Shown: positions 1-7,873 of the stretch, in pieces
How positions within the stretch are numbered: the stretch's first letter is position 1
Layout: each line of letters opens with the position of its first letter
Origin: Pseudomonas putida
Lineage (GTDB): Bacteria > Pseudomonadota > Gammaproteobacteria > Pseudomonadales > Pseudomonadaceae
Length of the DNA: 64,000 bases
Assembly: GCF_028682395.1 (NCBI RefSeq)
Contig: NZ_JANHLC010000008.1
Coordinates: 212,083 to 276,082 of the forward strand
Direction of reading: 5' to 3'
Program-made: the position numbers and the translations under genes
Notes under the pieces: model-generated
What the model saw: only the letters and a program-made list of their open reading frames with translations
The model's database searches: none
What the model was told of the DNA's origin: nothing

Positions 1-821
1 TGCGCCTGGGCGCCTATTTGCAGGCACGCGGCTACGGCGAACGCTTTATCGAACATTACATCGTGCCCATGGGCGCGGCGATCTGGTCGATGTCACTGGC
101 ACAGATGCTCGATTTCCCCCTGCAATTCTTTGTACGTTTTTTCAAAAATCACGGCCTGCTTTCGGTCAGCAATCGGCCGCAGTGGTGCGTGATCGAAGGC
201 GGTTCGAGCCGCTACATCGAACCGCTGAGCGCCAGTTTCCGCCAGCGCATTCGCCTCGACTGCCCAGTGACACAGGTCGAGCGGGACAAATTCGGCGTAG
301 TTATCCACAGCGCCGCCGGCCGCGAGCACTTTGACCGGGTGGTCTTCGCCTGCCATAGCGACCAGGCCCTGAAGCTGCTGGCCGAACCCAGCCAGGCCGA
401 ACGCGAAGTACTGAGCGCCTTGCCCTATGCCGACAACGAAGTGGTGCTGCACACCGATACCACGCTGCTGCCCTCGCGACGCCTGGCCTGGGCCAGCTGG
501 AACTACCGGCTCGGCGCTCCCGGCCAGGCCCCGGCCGCCGTGACCTACGACATGAACATCCTGCAGGGCATCGAGAGCCCGACCACCTTCTGCGTCAGCC
601 TCAACCAAACCGCGGCCATCGCCCCCCATGCCATTCTCGGGCGCTGGCGCTATGCCCATCCGCAATACAGCCTGGCCGCCGTCGCCGCGCAGCAACGCTG
701 GCAGGAACTGCATGGCCAGCACCACAGCTACTATTGCGGCGCCTATTGGGCCAACGGCTTTCACGAAGACGGCGTCGTCAGCGCCCTGCGGGTCGCCCAG
801 GCCTTCGGGGAAACCTTGTGA
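1..821 (+). CDS. FAD-dependent amine-oxidase-like oxidoreductase, C-terminal part (5' end outside window)
   Basis: The reading frame is open from the first bases of the window, so the N-terminal part with the FAD-binding Rossmann motif lies upstream and only about 272 C-terminal residues are visible. The visible part resembles the substrate and FAD-closing half of flavin amine-oxidase/protoporphyrinogen-oxidase-like proteins, with a C-terminal segment ending CGAYWANGFHEDGVVSA, like the conserved Gly-rich FAD contact of that fold. It overlaps the next gene (TGA within GTGA), so translation is probably coupled. The following DUF1365, Cfa-type and DUF2878 genes form with it an operon that I know from many Pseudomonas near a sigma/anti-sigma singlet-oxygen response. 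The function is inferred to be lipid or fatty-acyl oxidation; the substrate is unknown. Confidence 0.85.
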   Translation, partial: RLGAYLQARGYGERFIEHYIVPMGAAIWSMSLAQMLDFPLQFFVRFFKNHGLLSVSNRPQWCVIEGGSSRYIEPLSASFRQRIRLDCPVTQVERDKFGVVIHSAAGREHFDRVVFACHSDQALKLLAEPSQAEREVLSALPYADNEVVLHTDTTLLPSRRLAWASWNYRLGAPGQAPAAVTYDMNILQGIESPTTFCVSLNQTAAIAPHAILGRWRYAHPQYSLAAVAAQQRWQELHGQHHSYYCGAYWANGFHEDGVVSALRVAQAFGETL

Positions 822-1618
822 ACAGCGCCCTGTACAGCGGCTGGATCGTCCATCGGCGCTTTGCACCACGGGCCCATGCCTTCCGCTATCGGATTGGCCT
901 GCTCTACCTCGACCTGGAGGAGCAGGCGCAAGTGTTCGCCCTTTCACCCCTCGCCGGCAGCCACCGCCTGGCCGCGTTTTCCCTGCGAGAGCGCGACTAC
1001 CTGCAAACCTTCACGAGCCAGGGCATGCCCCTGATCGACGCCGTGCGCCAGCAGGTCGGCCTGGCCCTGGGCCATATTCCCCAGGGATCGGTGTGCTTGC
1101 TGACCCAGGTGCGCAGTTGGGGGCTGGCCTTCAACCCGGTGAGTTTCTTCTACTGCCATGAAGCCGACGGACGCCTGGCGGCGATTCTCTGCGAAGTCAC
1201 CAATACGCCCTGGCGCGAGCGCTATCACTATGTACTGCCCGCCCAGGGCGACAACCATCAGCATTTTGCCGTCGCCAAGGCCTTCCATGTCTCGCCCTTT
1301 CTGCCCCGGGATCTGGAATACCGCATGAGCTTCAGCCCCGCCGCCGAGCGCCTCGGTGTGCATATGGCCGACTGGCAGGGTGAGACCAAGGTATTTGACG
1401 CCACCCTCAACCTGCAACGCCAGTCGCTGAGCCGCCGCAGCCTGCATCGCCACCTGTGGCAGTTTCCCTGGATGACCGCCAAGACTTGCCTGGCAATCTA
1501 CTGGCAAGCCTTGCGCCTGCTGCTCAAACGCCTGCCGATTTTCCCCCATCAGGCTGCCGACGGAACATTTCGCGTCGCGGCCATGCCACCCGAGGAACAG
1601 CCCCATGAAAAGCGCTAG
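818..1618 (+). CDS. DUF1365 family protein
   Basis: A protein of 266 residues starting at a GTG that overlaps the stop of the upstream oxidoreductase. An earlier in-frame ATG at 734 would extend it deep into the oxidoreductase gene, and the conserved family start (SALYSGWIVHRRF) supports GTG 818. DUF1365 proteins nearly always sit between an FAD amine-oxidase-like gene and a cyclopropane-fatty-acid-synthase-like gene, as here. The biochemical role is not established; a part in modifying membrane fatty acids is inferred from context. The stop overlaps the start of the next gene by 14 bases, indicating translational coupling. Conserved-looking stretches include SWGLAFNPVSFFYC and EVTNTPWRERYHYV. 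Confidence 0.9.
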   Translation: MNSALYSGWIVHRRFAPRAHAFRYRIGLLYLDLEEQAQVFALSPLAGSHRLAAFSLRERDYLQTFTSQGMPLIDAVRQQVGLALGHIPQGSVCLLTQVRSWGLAFNPVSFFYCHEADGRLAAILCEVTNTPWRERYHYVLPAQGDNHQHFAVAKAFHVSPFLPRDLEYRMSFSPAAERLGVHMADWQGETKVFDATLNLQRQSLSRRSLHRHLWQFPWMTAKTCLAIYWQALRLLLKRLPIFPHQAADGTFRVAAMPPEEQPHEKR

Positions 1619-2876
1619 CCTGGTGAATAGAGGCCGCCTGCTCAATACCCACAACCTGACCAGCCACTTGCTGCGCCGGGGCGTACTGCGCCAGCTCGAA
1701 CAGTTGCGCGCAGGCCAGTTGCTGATCATCGAGGACGGCCAGCGCCAGCTGTACGGCAGCAGCGGCGCGAGCTTGTTGGGGGAAATCCATATCCACGACC
1801 CGGCGGTCTGGGGCATGGTCGCCGGCAATGGCTCCATCGGCGCGGGCGAGGCCTTTATCCACGGTTATTGGAGCTCGCCGGACCTGACGGCGGTAGTCCG
1901 CGTGTTTGTCAGCAATCTGGAGGTACTCGACGGCATGGAGCGCGGCCTGGCACGCCTGGGTCGGCCACTGGTACAGGGCCTGCACTGGCTCAATCGCAAT
2001 ACCCGTAAAGGTTCGCAGAAAAACATCGCAGCCCACTACGACCTGGGCAACGAACTGTTCGAGCAGTTTCTCGACCCGACCATGATGTACTCCGCCGCGC
2101 AGTTTCGCAGCGCCGACGACAGCCTGGAGCAGGCCCAGTTGAACAAGCTGGAACGCATCTGCCAGAAACTCGCCCTGCGCCCCGAAGACCACCTGCTGGA
2201 AATCGGCACCGGCTGGGGCAGCATGGCGCTCTATGCGGCGCAGCATTATGGCTGCCGAGTCACCACCACGACCCTGTCGCGCGAGCAATTCGCCTACACC
2301 CGCGAGCGGATCGACGCCCTCGGCCTGCAGGACCGCGTCACCCTGCTGCTGGAGGACTACCGCGATCTCAGTGGCCAATACGACAAACTGGTGTCCATTG
2401 AAATGATCGAAGCCGTCGGCCATCGCTTTCTGCCGACCTATTTCCAGCAATGCGCGCGCCTGCTCAACGACAACGGCTTGATGCTGCTGCAGGCCATCAC
2501 CATTCGCGAACAGCGCTACGAGCAGGCCAAGCGCAGTGTGGACTTTATCCAACGCTACATCTTCCCCGGCGGCGCGCTGCCATCGGTGCACAAGATGCTG
2601 GAAATCGTCGGCCGCGACACCGATATGAACCTGCTGCACATGGAGGACTTCGGCCTGCATTACGCCCGGACCCTGCGCCTGTGGCACGAGAACTTTCGCC
2701 GCGCCCACGGGCGATTGACCGAGCTGGGTTATGACGACTATTTCCTGCGCTTGTGGGAGTTCTACCTGTGTTATTGCGAGGGCGGTTTTCTGGAGCGCAC
2801 GATCGGCACCGCCCAATTGCTGCTGGCCAAGCCGGCCGCCGTGGCGCAGCCCCTGCTCGGGCGCTTCGATGCTTAG
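1605..2876 (+). CDS. Cyclopropane-fatty-acyl-phospholipid synthase family methyltransferase
   Basis: A 423-residue SAM-dependent methyltransferase of the CFA synthase/mycolic-acid cyclopropane synthase family. The SAM-binding loop LEIGTGWGSMALYAA is near residues 196-210, and the typical family segments NIAAHYDLGNELFEQFLD and MMYSAAQF are present. Members transfer a methylene group to unsaturated phospholipid acyl chains at the membrane surface or make related branched or furan fatty acids. It may not be the housekeeping cfa, because the DUF1365/FAD-oxidoreductase/DUF2878 context marks a specialised paralogue, possibly in a stress-induced fatty-acid modification. It starts at an ATG inside the DUF1365 gene, and its stop lies in a perfect 15-bp tandem duplication that also supplies the start of the next gene. 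Confidence 0.92.
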   Translation: MKSASLVNRGRLLNTHNLTSHLLRRGVLRQLEQLRAGQLLIIEDGQRQLYGSSGASLLGEIHIHDPAVWGMVAGNGSIGAGEAFIHGYWSSPDLTAVVRVFVSNLEVLDGMERGLARLGRPLVQGLHWLNRNTRKGSQKNIAAHYDLGNELFEQFLDPTMMYSAAQFRSADDSLEQAQLNKLERICQKLALRPEDHLLEIGTGWGSMALYAAQHYGCRVTTTTLSREQFAYTRERIDALGLQDRVTLLLEDYRDLSGQYDKLVSIEMIEAVGHRFLPTYFQQCARLLNDNGLMLLQAITIREQRYEQAKRSVDFIQRYIFPGGALPSVHKMLEIVGRDTDMNLLHMEDFGLHYARTLRLWHENFRRAHGRLTELGYDDYFLRLWEFYLCYCEGGFLERTIGTAQLLLAKPAAVAQPLLGRFDA

Positions 2877-2894
2877 AAATTCGATGCTTAGAAA
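2865..2894 (+). repeat. Perfect tandem duplication of 15 bp at the cfa-like / DUF2878 junction
   Basis: The unit TTCGATGCTTAGAAA occurs twice in direct succession. The first copy contains the stop codon of the upstream methyltransferase (TAG) and an ATG for the DUF2878 gene; the second copy provides a second in-frame ATG. Because 15 is divisible by three, both ATGs lie in the DUF2878 frame and the protein simply gains five residues (MLRNS). Confidence 0.95.
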
Positions 2895-3387
2895 CTTGGG
2901 CAATGCGCTGCTGTTCCAGCTCGGGTGGTTCACCGCCGTACTGGGCGGCGACAGCCGCTGGCTGCTCGTGGTAGCTGCGATCCTGGCGTTGCACCTGCTG
3001 TGGGCACCGCACTGGCGTGAGGAAGCGCGCCTGCTGATCCGGGTCCTGCTCCTGGGCACCCTGGTCGACACCTTGCTGCGTCAGGCCGGGGTCCTGGCCT
3101 TTCAGGAACCGGCCGTGCTGATCCCGCTCTGGCTGATGCTGTTGTGGCCGCTGCTGGCCACGACCCTGCGCCATTGCCTGGCCTGGACCGCTCGTCCCTG
3201 GTGGCGCGCCAGCCTGCTGGGCGCGCTCGCCGGGCCGCTGGCGTATTACGCCGGCGCGCAACTGGCCGGGGTTAGTTTTCCCCTGGGCCTTTGGCCGGCC
3301 ATGGGCGTGATCGGCCTGCTCTGGGCAGCCTTGCTCCCGCTGCTGCACCGCCTGGCACGTGCTCGGCCTATACGGGCAAATACCTGA
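2869..3387 (+). CDS. DUF2878 family inner-membrane protein
   Basis: A predicted integral membrane protein of 172 residues with about five hydrophobic segments (for example LGNALLFQLGWFTAVLGG, LLVVAAILALHLLW, VLIPLWLMLLWPLL and the C-terminal AMGVIGLLWAALLPLL). DUF2878 proteins are known as the last gene of FAD-oxidoreductase/DUF1365/cfa operons; their function is unknown. Two starts, ATG 2869 and ATG 2884, are created by a tandem duplication. The upstream one overlaps the methyltransferase stop (ATGCTTAG) and is favoured for translational coupling; the second would restore the presumed ancestral start. Confidence 0.85.
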   Translation: MLRNSMLRNLGNALLFQLGWFTAVLGGDSRWLLVVAAILALHLLWAPHWREEARLLIRVLLLGTLVDTLLRQAGVLAFQEPAVLIPLWLMLLWPLLATTLRHCLAWTARPWWRASLLGALAGPLAYYAGAQLAGVSFPLGLWPAMGVIGLLWAALLPLLHRLARARPIRANT

Positions 3388-3441
3388 ACGCCTGTCAGTG
3401 CTTTCACATCTGTTCCAGCCACTGCCTTACACTGCGCGCCT

Positions 3442-3750
3442 ATGACCACCACAATCCCCCTGACCGACATCGCCGAGCCGGCGATCACCTGCTCGACCTG
3501 TGCCGCCTGTTGCTGCCAGCTCGAAGTGCTGCTGATCACCGATACCGGCGTGCCCGAGCGCTTTATCGACACCGATGACTGGGGCGGCGAAGTCATGCTG
3601 CGTCTGGACGATGGTTGGTGTGCGGCACTGGATCGCGACACGATGCGCTGCACTATCTATGAGCGACGGCCATTGATCTGTCGGGAGTTCGCCACCGGGG
3701 AGGCGGAGTGCCTGGAAGAACGCCGGGGCATTGCCACGGCGTATCGCTGA
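3442..3750 (+). CDS. YkgJ-family cysteine-cluster protein
   Basis: A small 102-residue protein with a dense cysteine cluster near the N-terminus (CSTCAACCCQ, residues about 14-23) and further cysteines in the segments WCAALDRDTMRCTIYERRPLICREF and EAECLEERRG. This pattern defines the YkgJ/UPF0153 family, believed to bind zinc or an iron-sulphur cluster; the actual role is unknown. It appears to be a single gene between the lipid operon and the convergent pagL gene, with a symmetrical hairpin after its stop. Confidence 0.9.
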   Translation: MTTTIPLTDIAEPAITCSTCAACCCQLEVLLITDTGVPERFIDTDDWGGEVMLRLDDGWCAALDRDTMRCTIYERRPLICREFATGEAECLEERRGIATAYR

Positions 3751-3760
3751 AACAATCGCT

Positions 3761-3783
3761 AGCCGGGAGCCGGGCTCCCGGCT
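3761..3783. terminator. Symmetrical hairpin between convergent ykgJ-type and pagL genes
   Basis: A perfect 10-bp inverted repeat (AGCCGGGAGC / GCTCCCGGCT) with a 3-nt loop lies in the short gap between the two convergent stops. It lacks a strong T-tract on either side, so it is a probable rather than certain bidirectional terminator. Confidence 0.5.
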
Positions 3784-3798
3784 GGCGATCTGGCGGCG

Positions 3799-4317
3799 TT
3801 ACAACGCCAGGGTGTAGTGCAGGGCATAGCTCTCTATGCCGTCGTTGGGACTCTTGATCCCGGCATTGGAGTAGTGGGTAGCGCGAATGCCCACTTCATG
3901 CCCACCGGCAAAACGCAGGCCGAAACCAATGCGGTCCTCGAACTGGAAGGATGACCCCAGGTTGTTGTCTTCCACATAGGTATTGGAAAACCCTGCCACG
4001 CCGACGCCCAGCTCGACATAGGGCTTGACCGTCTCGCCGTTGAACTCATAGACCAGTACCGGTGAAAACGACAGGCTGTGGTTGGCCGAACGCTTGTCGC
4101 CCTCCCAATAGGTGTAGGCCCCGTCCCAGTAACCGGTCAGGCGTCCGGTCGCGCTTTGCAGCCAGCTTTTATCCCAGTCCGAACGCAACCCCAGACGGTA
4201 CGTCATGGTCGACTCGCCGGATTGTCCCACGGCCAATTCGACCCCGGCCGCTTGCGCGGTCACAGCGTGCCCCATCAACGCGGCTGCAAGCGCAGCCAAA
4301 CAGAACAGTTGCTTCAT
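3799..4317 (-). CDS. pagL: Lipid A 3-O-deacylase PagL
   Basis: A 172-residue outer-membrane protein with a cleavable signal peptide (MKQLFCLAALAAALMGHAVTAQA) followed by an eight-stranded-barrel-like sequence ending in an aromatic-containing strand (ALHYTLAL). The diagnostic motif THYSNAGI near residue 147 contains the His and Ser of the PagL catalytic triad, with the acidic residue in the following NDGIESY segment. PagL removes the 3-O acyl chain of lipid A in the outer membrane. The neighbouring murI-moeB-prmC-prfA-hemA order matches my memory of the P. aeruginosa pagL locus (PA4661 onward). It is a single gene, separated by about 115 bp from murI, which is transcribed in the same direction upstream. 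Confidence 0.92.
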   Translation of the reverse strand: MKQLFCLAALAAALMGHAVTAQAAGVELAVGQSGESTMTYRLGLRSDWDKSWLQSATGRLTGYWDGAYTYWEGDKRSANHSLSFSPVLVYEFNGETVKPYVELGVGVAGFSNTYVEDNNLGSSFQFEDRIGFGLRFAGGHEVGIRATHYSNAGIKSPNDGIESYALHYTLAL

Positions 4318-4432
4318 CAGAAACTTCCTATTTTCGTTAGTGATTTCTAAGAATCATCGTCATCAGACCCCGGTATAGAAGCCTAGCGCCAAACAGAAGT
4401 TCAGCCTGAATCAGCGCTATTTCACGATTTTT

Positions 4433-5224
4433 TTACAAATCGAAGCTTTTCACAAGGCCAGCACGATTCCACAGCAACGGCAGGATGGCTTGCAGGTGTT
4501 CGGGGCTGGCGCTGGTCCAGAACCGCGCGTCGCGGGCCGGCCCGGTCGCGAGCAGGTCGCGTTCGCCCAGCAGGCGCTGGAGTTGGCGGGCCACCGCGGC
4601 GCCCGTGTCGATCAGGCTGATCGAAGGGCCGATCATGTCGCGCAGCAAGGGTTTGAGGAAGGGGTAATGGGTACAGCCAAGGATAATCGTGTCGCAACCG
4701 GCCGCCAGCAGCGGTTCGACATAGCCGGCCAGCAACTGGCGCAAGGCCGGGCTTTGCAGGTCGCCGGCCTCGATCCGTTCGACCAACCCCGGGCAGGGTT
4801 GGGTCACCACGCGAACATCGCTGGCGAAACGGTCGAGCAAGGCGGCGAACTTGGCGCTTTGCAGAGTGCCCGTGGTGGCCAGGACCCCAACCACGCCCGT
4901 GCGGGTCGCGGCGGCAGCCGGCTTGACCGCCGGTTCCATGCCAACCATGGGCCAATCCGGGTAGCGCTGACGCAGGTCGGCGACCCCAGCCACCGTCGCG
5001 GTATTACACGCGATCACCAGGGCCTTGGCGCCTTGTTCACGGAAGAACCCGGCCATGACTTCGCAGCGCTGGCGGATAAATTCGGGGGTTTTCTCGCCAT
5101 AGGGAATATGCCCGCAATCGCCGACATAGAGCAGCGATTCCCGGGGCAGCAGTTGCTGGATTTCCTGAAGCACCGACAGTCCGCCGACACCGGAGTCGAA
5201 CACGCCGATGGGCGCTTCACGCAT
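4433..5224 (-). CDS. murI: Glutamate racemase
   Basis: MurI interconverts L- and D-glutamate for peptidoglycan synthesis in the cytoplasm. The protein is 263 residues, the usual length, and begins MREAPIGVFDSGVGGLSVL, the canonical family start. The longer in-frame extension to 5290 was rejected because it overlaps moeB and has no family homology. Catalytic cysteines are visible at about residue 73 (ACNTATVAG) and residue 184 (GCTHYPFL), with the acid/base partners in FDSG. The start overlaps the moeB stop by 8 bp, so it is the last gene of the leftward hemA-prfA-prmC-moeB-murI operon. Confidence 0.97.
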   Translation of the reverse strand: MREAPIGVFDSGVGGLSVLQEIQQLLPRESLLYVGDCGHIPYGEKTPEFIRQRCEVMAGFFREQGAKALVIACNTATVAGVADLRQRYPDWPMVGMEPAVKPAAAATRTGVVGVLATTGTLQSAKFAALLDRFASDVRVVTQPCPGLVERIEAGDLQSPALRQLLAGYVEPLLAAGCDTIILGCTHYPFLKPLLRDMIGPSISLIDTGAAVARQLQRLLGERDLLATGPARDARFWTSASPEHLQAILPLLWNRAGLVKSFDL

Positions 5225-5966
5225 CGCGGCAGACACTGCAATGGGGGTCACGCTTGACCCGCAGCTCTCGAAAACGCGTGCCCACGGCATCGATCAGCAG
5301 CAGGCGCCCGACCAGGGGCTCGCCAAAACCGGCGAGCAATTTCAGCGCCTCCAACGCTTGCAAGCTGCCAACCAAGCCCACCAGCGGCCCGATCACGCCG
5401 GCCTCGCTGCACGTCAGCTCGGCTTCGCTGCCATGGCCATAAAGGCAGTGGTAACAGGGGCTCTCGGGGCGGCGCGGATCGAACACCGACAACTGCCCTT
5501 CAAGGCGAATCGCTGCGCCACTGACCAGCGGCTTGCCCTGGGCCACGCAGGCGGCGTTGACCGCCTCGCGCGTGGCGAAATTGTCCGAGCAGTCGAGCAC
5601 CAGGTCGACCGCCGCCACGGCCGCGGCCAGGGAGTCGACATCCAGTGCCGCGCGATGGGCAATCAGGCGGATATCGGGATTGAGAGCGGTCAGCCGGGCC
5701 AGCGCCGAGTCCACTTTGCTCAAGCCTACCGAGGGGGTGTCATGCAGGACCTGGCGTTGCAGATTGGTCAGGTCGACCGTATCGAAGTCGGCCAGGTGCA
5801 ACTCACCCACCCCTGCCGCCGCCAGATACAAGGCGACCGGCGAACCCAACCCGCCCAGGCCGACAATCAGCACACGGCTGTGTTTAAGCCGTAGCTGACC
5901 GTCGATATCCACCTGTTGCAGCAGGATTTGGCGGCTGTAGCGCAGTAACTCCTGATCGCTTAGCAC
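5217..5966 (-). CDS. moeB: Molybdopterin-synthase adenylyltransferase (MoeB/HesA/ThiF family)
   Basis: An E1-like enzyme of 249 residues that adenylates the C-terminus of a small sulphur-carrier protein (MoaD or ThiS type). The nucleotide-binding loop VGLGGLGSPVALYLAAAGVG is at about residues 35-54, followed by DFDTVDLTNLQRQ, as in all family members. Two zinc-binding CxxC pairs are present (CYHC near residue 172, CSVC near the C-terminus). Gene context between prmC and murI is conserved in pseudomonads. The start overlaps the prmC stop by 7 bp and the stop overlaps murI, indicating coupled translation. HesA or ThiF assignments cannot be fully excluded from sequence alone. Confidence 0.93.
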   Translation of the reverse strand: MLSDQELLRYSRQILLQQVDIDGQLRLKHSRVLIVGLGGLGSPVALYLAAAGVGELHLADFDTVDLTNLQRQVLHDTPSVGLSKVDSALARLTALNPDIRLIAHRAALDVDSLAAAVAAVDLVLDCSDNFATREAVNAACVAQGKPLVSGAAIRLEGQLSVFDPRRPESPCYHCLYGHGSEAELTCSEAGVIGPLVGLVGSLQALEALKLLAGFGEPLVGRLLLIDAVGTRFRELRVKRDPHCSVCRDA

Positions 5967-6790
5967 GGCAGGTGCCCCAGGCTGATCCGTTGATGGCCGC
6001 CCAGGTCGGTGCGGCTATGGACCTGTTCGAAACCCTGGCCCGAGAGCAGATCGCGCACCGCTTCGGCCTGGTCATAACCGTGTTCGAGCATCAACCAGCC
6101 GCCGGCCTCCAGGTGGGCCGGCGCCTGGGCGACGATCAGACGCAGATCGTCAAGCCCGTCGACGCCAGCGACCAGCGCACTGGCCGGTTCGAAACGCACA
6201 TCGCCCGCGACCAGATGGGGATCGGTGGCGGCAATATACGGCGGGTTGCTGATAATCAGCTGGAACCGCTGACCGACCAGGGCACTGAACCAATGGCTAT
6301 TCAGCACCCTGACATTGCCCAGGTCGAGGCGCTGACGATTGCGTTCAGCCAGCGCCACCGCTTCCAGGACCCGGTCCACCGCCGTGACCTGCCAGGCCGG
6401 CCGCTCGCTGGCCAGGGCCAGGGCAATCGCGCCGCTGCCAGTGCCCAGGTCGAGCACCTGGGCAGGGACCGCGGGCAGCAGCTCCAGCGCCGCCTCGACC
6501 AACAGTTCGGTATCGGGGCGCGGGATCAGCGTATGGGGCGCAACTTCCAGATCGAACTTCCAGAACCCCTGCTGGCCGAGAATATAGGCCACCGGCTCGC
6601 CGCTGCGACGGCGCTGCAAGTAGCTGGCAAACAGCTGCGCGGCCTCGCTGCTGACGATTTTTTCCGGCCAGGTATGCAGATAGCTGCGCGACTTGCCCAG
6701 GGCGGCGGCCAGCAGCAGCTCGGCATCCAGGCGGGCCGTCGGCGAGTCGGGCAGTTCAGCCGCGCGCAACAGGCTGGCGATAATGGTCAT
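5960..6790 (-). CDS. prmC: Peptide chain release factor N5-glutamine methyltransferase
   Basis: PrmC methylates the glutamine of the GGQ motif in release factors RF1 and RF2. The protein is 276 residues with an N-terminal helical domain and a SAM-binding domain (VLDLGTGSGAIALALA, about residues 114-129). The catalytic NPPY motif (ISNPPYIAATDP) lies near residue 180. Its gene directly follows prfA, which encodes its substrate, with no spacing. Confidence 0.97.
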   Translation of the reverse strand: MTIIASLLRAAELPDSPTARLDAELLLAAALGKSRSYLHTWPEKIVSSEAAQLFASYLQRRRSGEPVAYILGQQGFWKFDLEVAPHTLIPRPDTELLVEAALELLPAVPAQVLDLGTGSGAIALALASERPAWQVTAVDRVLEAVALAERNRQRLDLGNVRVLNSHWFSALVGQRFQLIISNPPYIAATDPHLVAGDVRFEPASALVAGVDGLDDLRLIVAQAPAHLEAGGWLMLEHGYDQAEAVRDLLSGQGFEQVHSRTDLGGHQRISLGHLPC

Positions 6791-7873
6791 TCAATCACCC
6801 AATGCCGCAAGTTGGTCAGCCTGGTACTCGGCCAGCAACGGCTCGATCACCGCCTCGACACCACCGGCCATGACTTCGTCCAGGCAGTACAGCGTCAGGT
6901 TGATCCGGTGATCGGTGACCCGCCCCTGGGGGAAGTTATAGGTGCGGATTCGTTCGGAGCGATCGCCGGAGCCCACCAGCAGCTTGCGCTCGCTGGCAAT
7001 GGCATTGGCTGCGGCGCTGGTCTGCTGGTCATTGAGCTTGGCCGACAACCACGACATGGCCCGGGCGCGGTTCTTGTGCTGGGAGCGTTCTTCCTGGCAC
7101 TCGACCACGATCCCCGACGGAATGTGAGTGATGCGGATCGCCGAATCGGTCTTGTTGACGTGCTGGCCGCCCGCACCGGAGGAGCGGTAGGTGTCGACGC
7201 GCAGGTCCGCCGGGTTGATCTCGATGGCTTCCTGCTCATCCGGCTCGGGCAGTACCGCGACCGTGCAGGCCGAGGTATGGATCCGGCCCTGGGACTCGGT
7301 GGCCGGCACGCGCTGGACACGGTGGGCGCCGGACTCGAACTTCAGCTTGCCGTAGACATTCTCGCCTTCGACCCGGGCAATGATCTCTTTATAGCCGCCG
7401 TGCTCACCTTCGTTCTCCGAGAGAATCTCCAGGCGCCAGCCACGACGCTCGGCATAACGCGAATACATGCGGAACAGGTCGCCGGAGAAAATCGCCGCCT
7501 CGTCACCGCCGGTGCCAGCACGGATTTCCAGGAAGACGTTGCGCCCATCGTTGGGGTCGCGCGGCAGCAGCATGCGCTGCAGGTTGGCTTCCAGTTCGAG
7601 CAACTGCTCCTTGGCCTCGCGCACTTCCTCGACGGCCAGCTCACGCATTTCGGGGTCACTGTCCTTGAGCAGCGCCTGGGCACCCTCGAGGTCGGCCTGG
7701 ACTTTGAGCACCTGCTGGTAGCAGGCGACAATCGGCTCGACTTCGGCGTACTCCTTGGAATAGGCACGGAACTTGGTCTGATCGGAAATGACTTCGCCAT
7801 CGCCGAGCAAGGCGGTCAGTTCTTCGAAACGGTCCTGGAGAATATCCAGCTTATTGAGCAGTGACGCTTTCAT
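6791..7873 (-). CDS. prfA: Peptide chain release factor 1
   Basis: RF1 recognises UAA and UAG stop codons and triggers peptide release on the ribosome. The 360-residue protein has the GGQ motif (SSGAGGQHVNKTDSAIRITH, near residue 230) and the stop-codon-reading PAT tripeptide (RVPATESQGRIHTSACTVAV), which distinguishes RF1 from RF2. It overlaps the hemA stop by 4 bp (ATGA) and abuts prmC. Confidence 0.98.
   Translation of the reverse strand: MKASLLNKLDILQDRFEELTALLGDGEVISDQTKFRAYSKEYAEVEPIVACYQQVLKVQADLEGAQALLKDSDPEMRELAVEEVREAKEQLLELEANLQRMLLPRDPNDGRNVFLEIRAGTGGDEAAIFSGDLFRMYSRYAERRGWRLEILSENEGEHGGYKEIIARVEGENVYGKLKFESGAHRVQRVPATESQGRIHTSACTVAVLPEPDEQEAIEINPADLRVDTYRSSGAGGQHVNKTDSAIRITHIPSGIVVECQEERSQHKNRARAMSWLSAKLNDQQTSAAANAIASERKLLVGSGDRSERIRTYNFPQGRVTDHRINLTLYCLDEVMAGGVEAVIEPLLAEYQADQLAALGD

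Noticed and set aside
1524..3071. A 515-codon minus-strand frame across the cfa-like gene
   Set aside because: Antisense shadow of the methyltransferase and its neighbours; no family match.
5972..7864. A 630-codon open frame on the plus strand opposite prmC and prfA
   Set aside because: It is the antisense shadow of two well-identified genes; no ribosome-binding site, no motifs, and its composition mirrors the G+C-rich codon positions.
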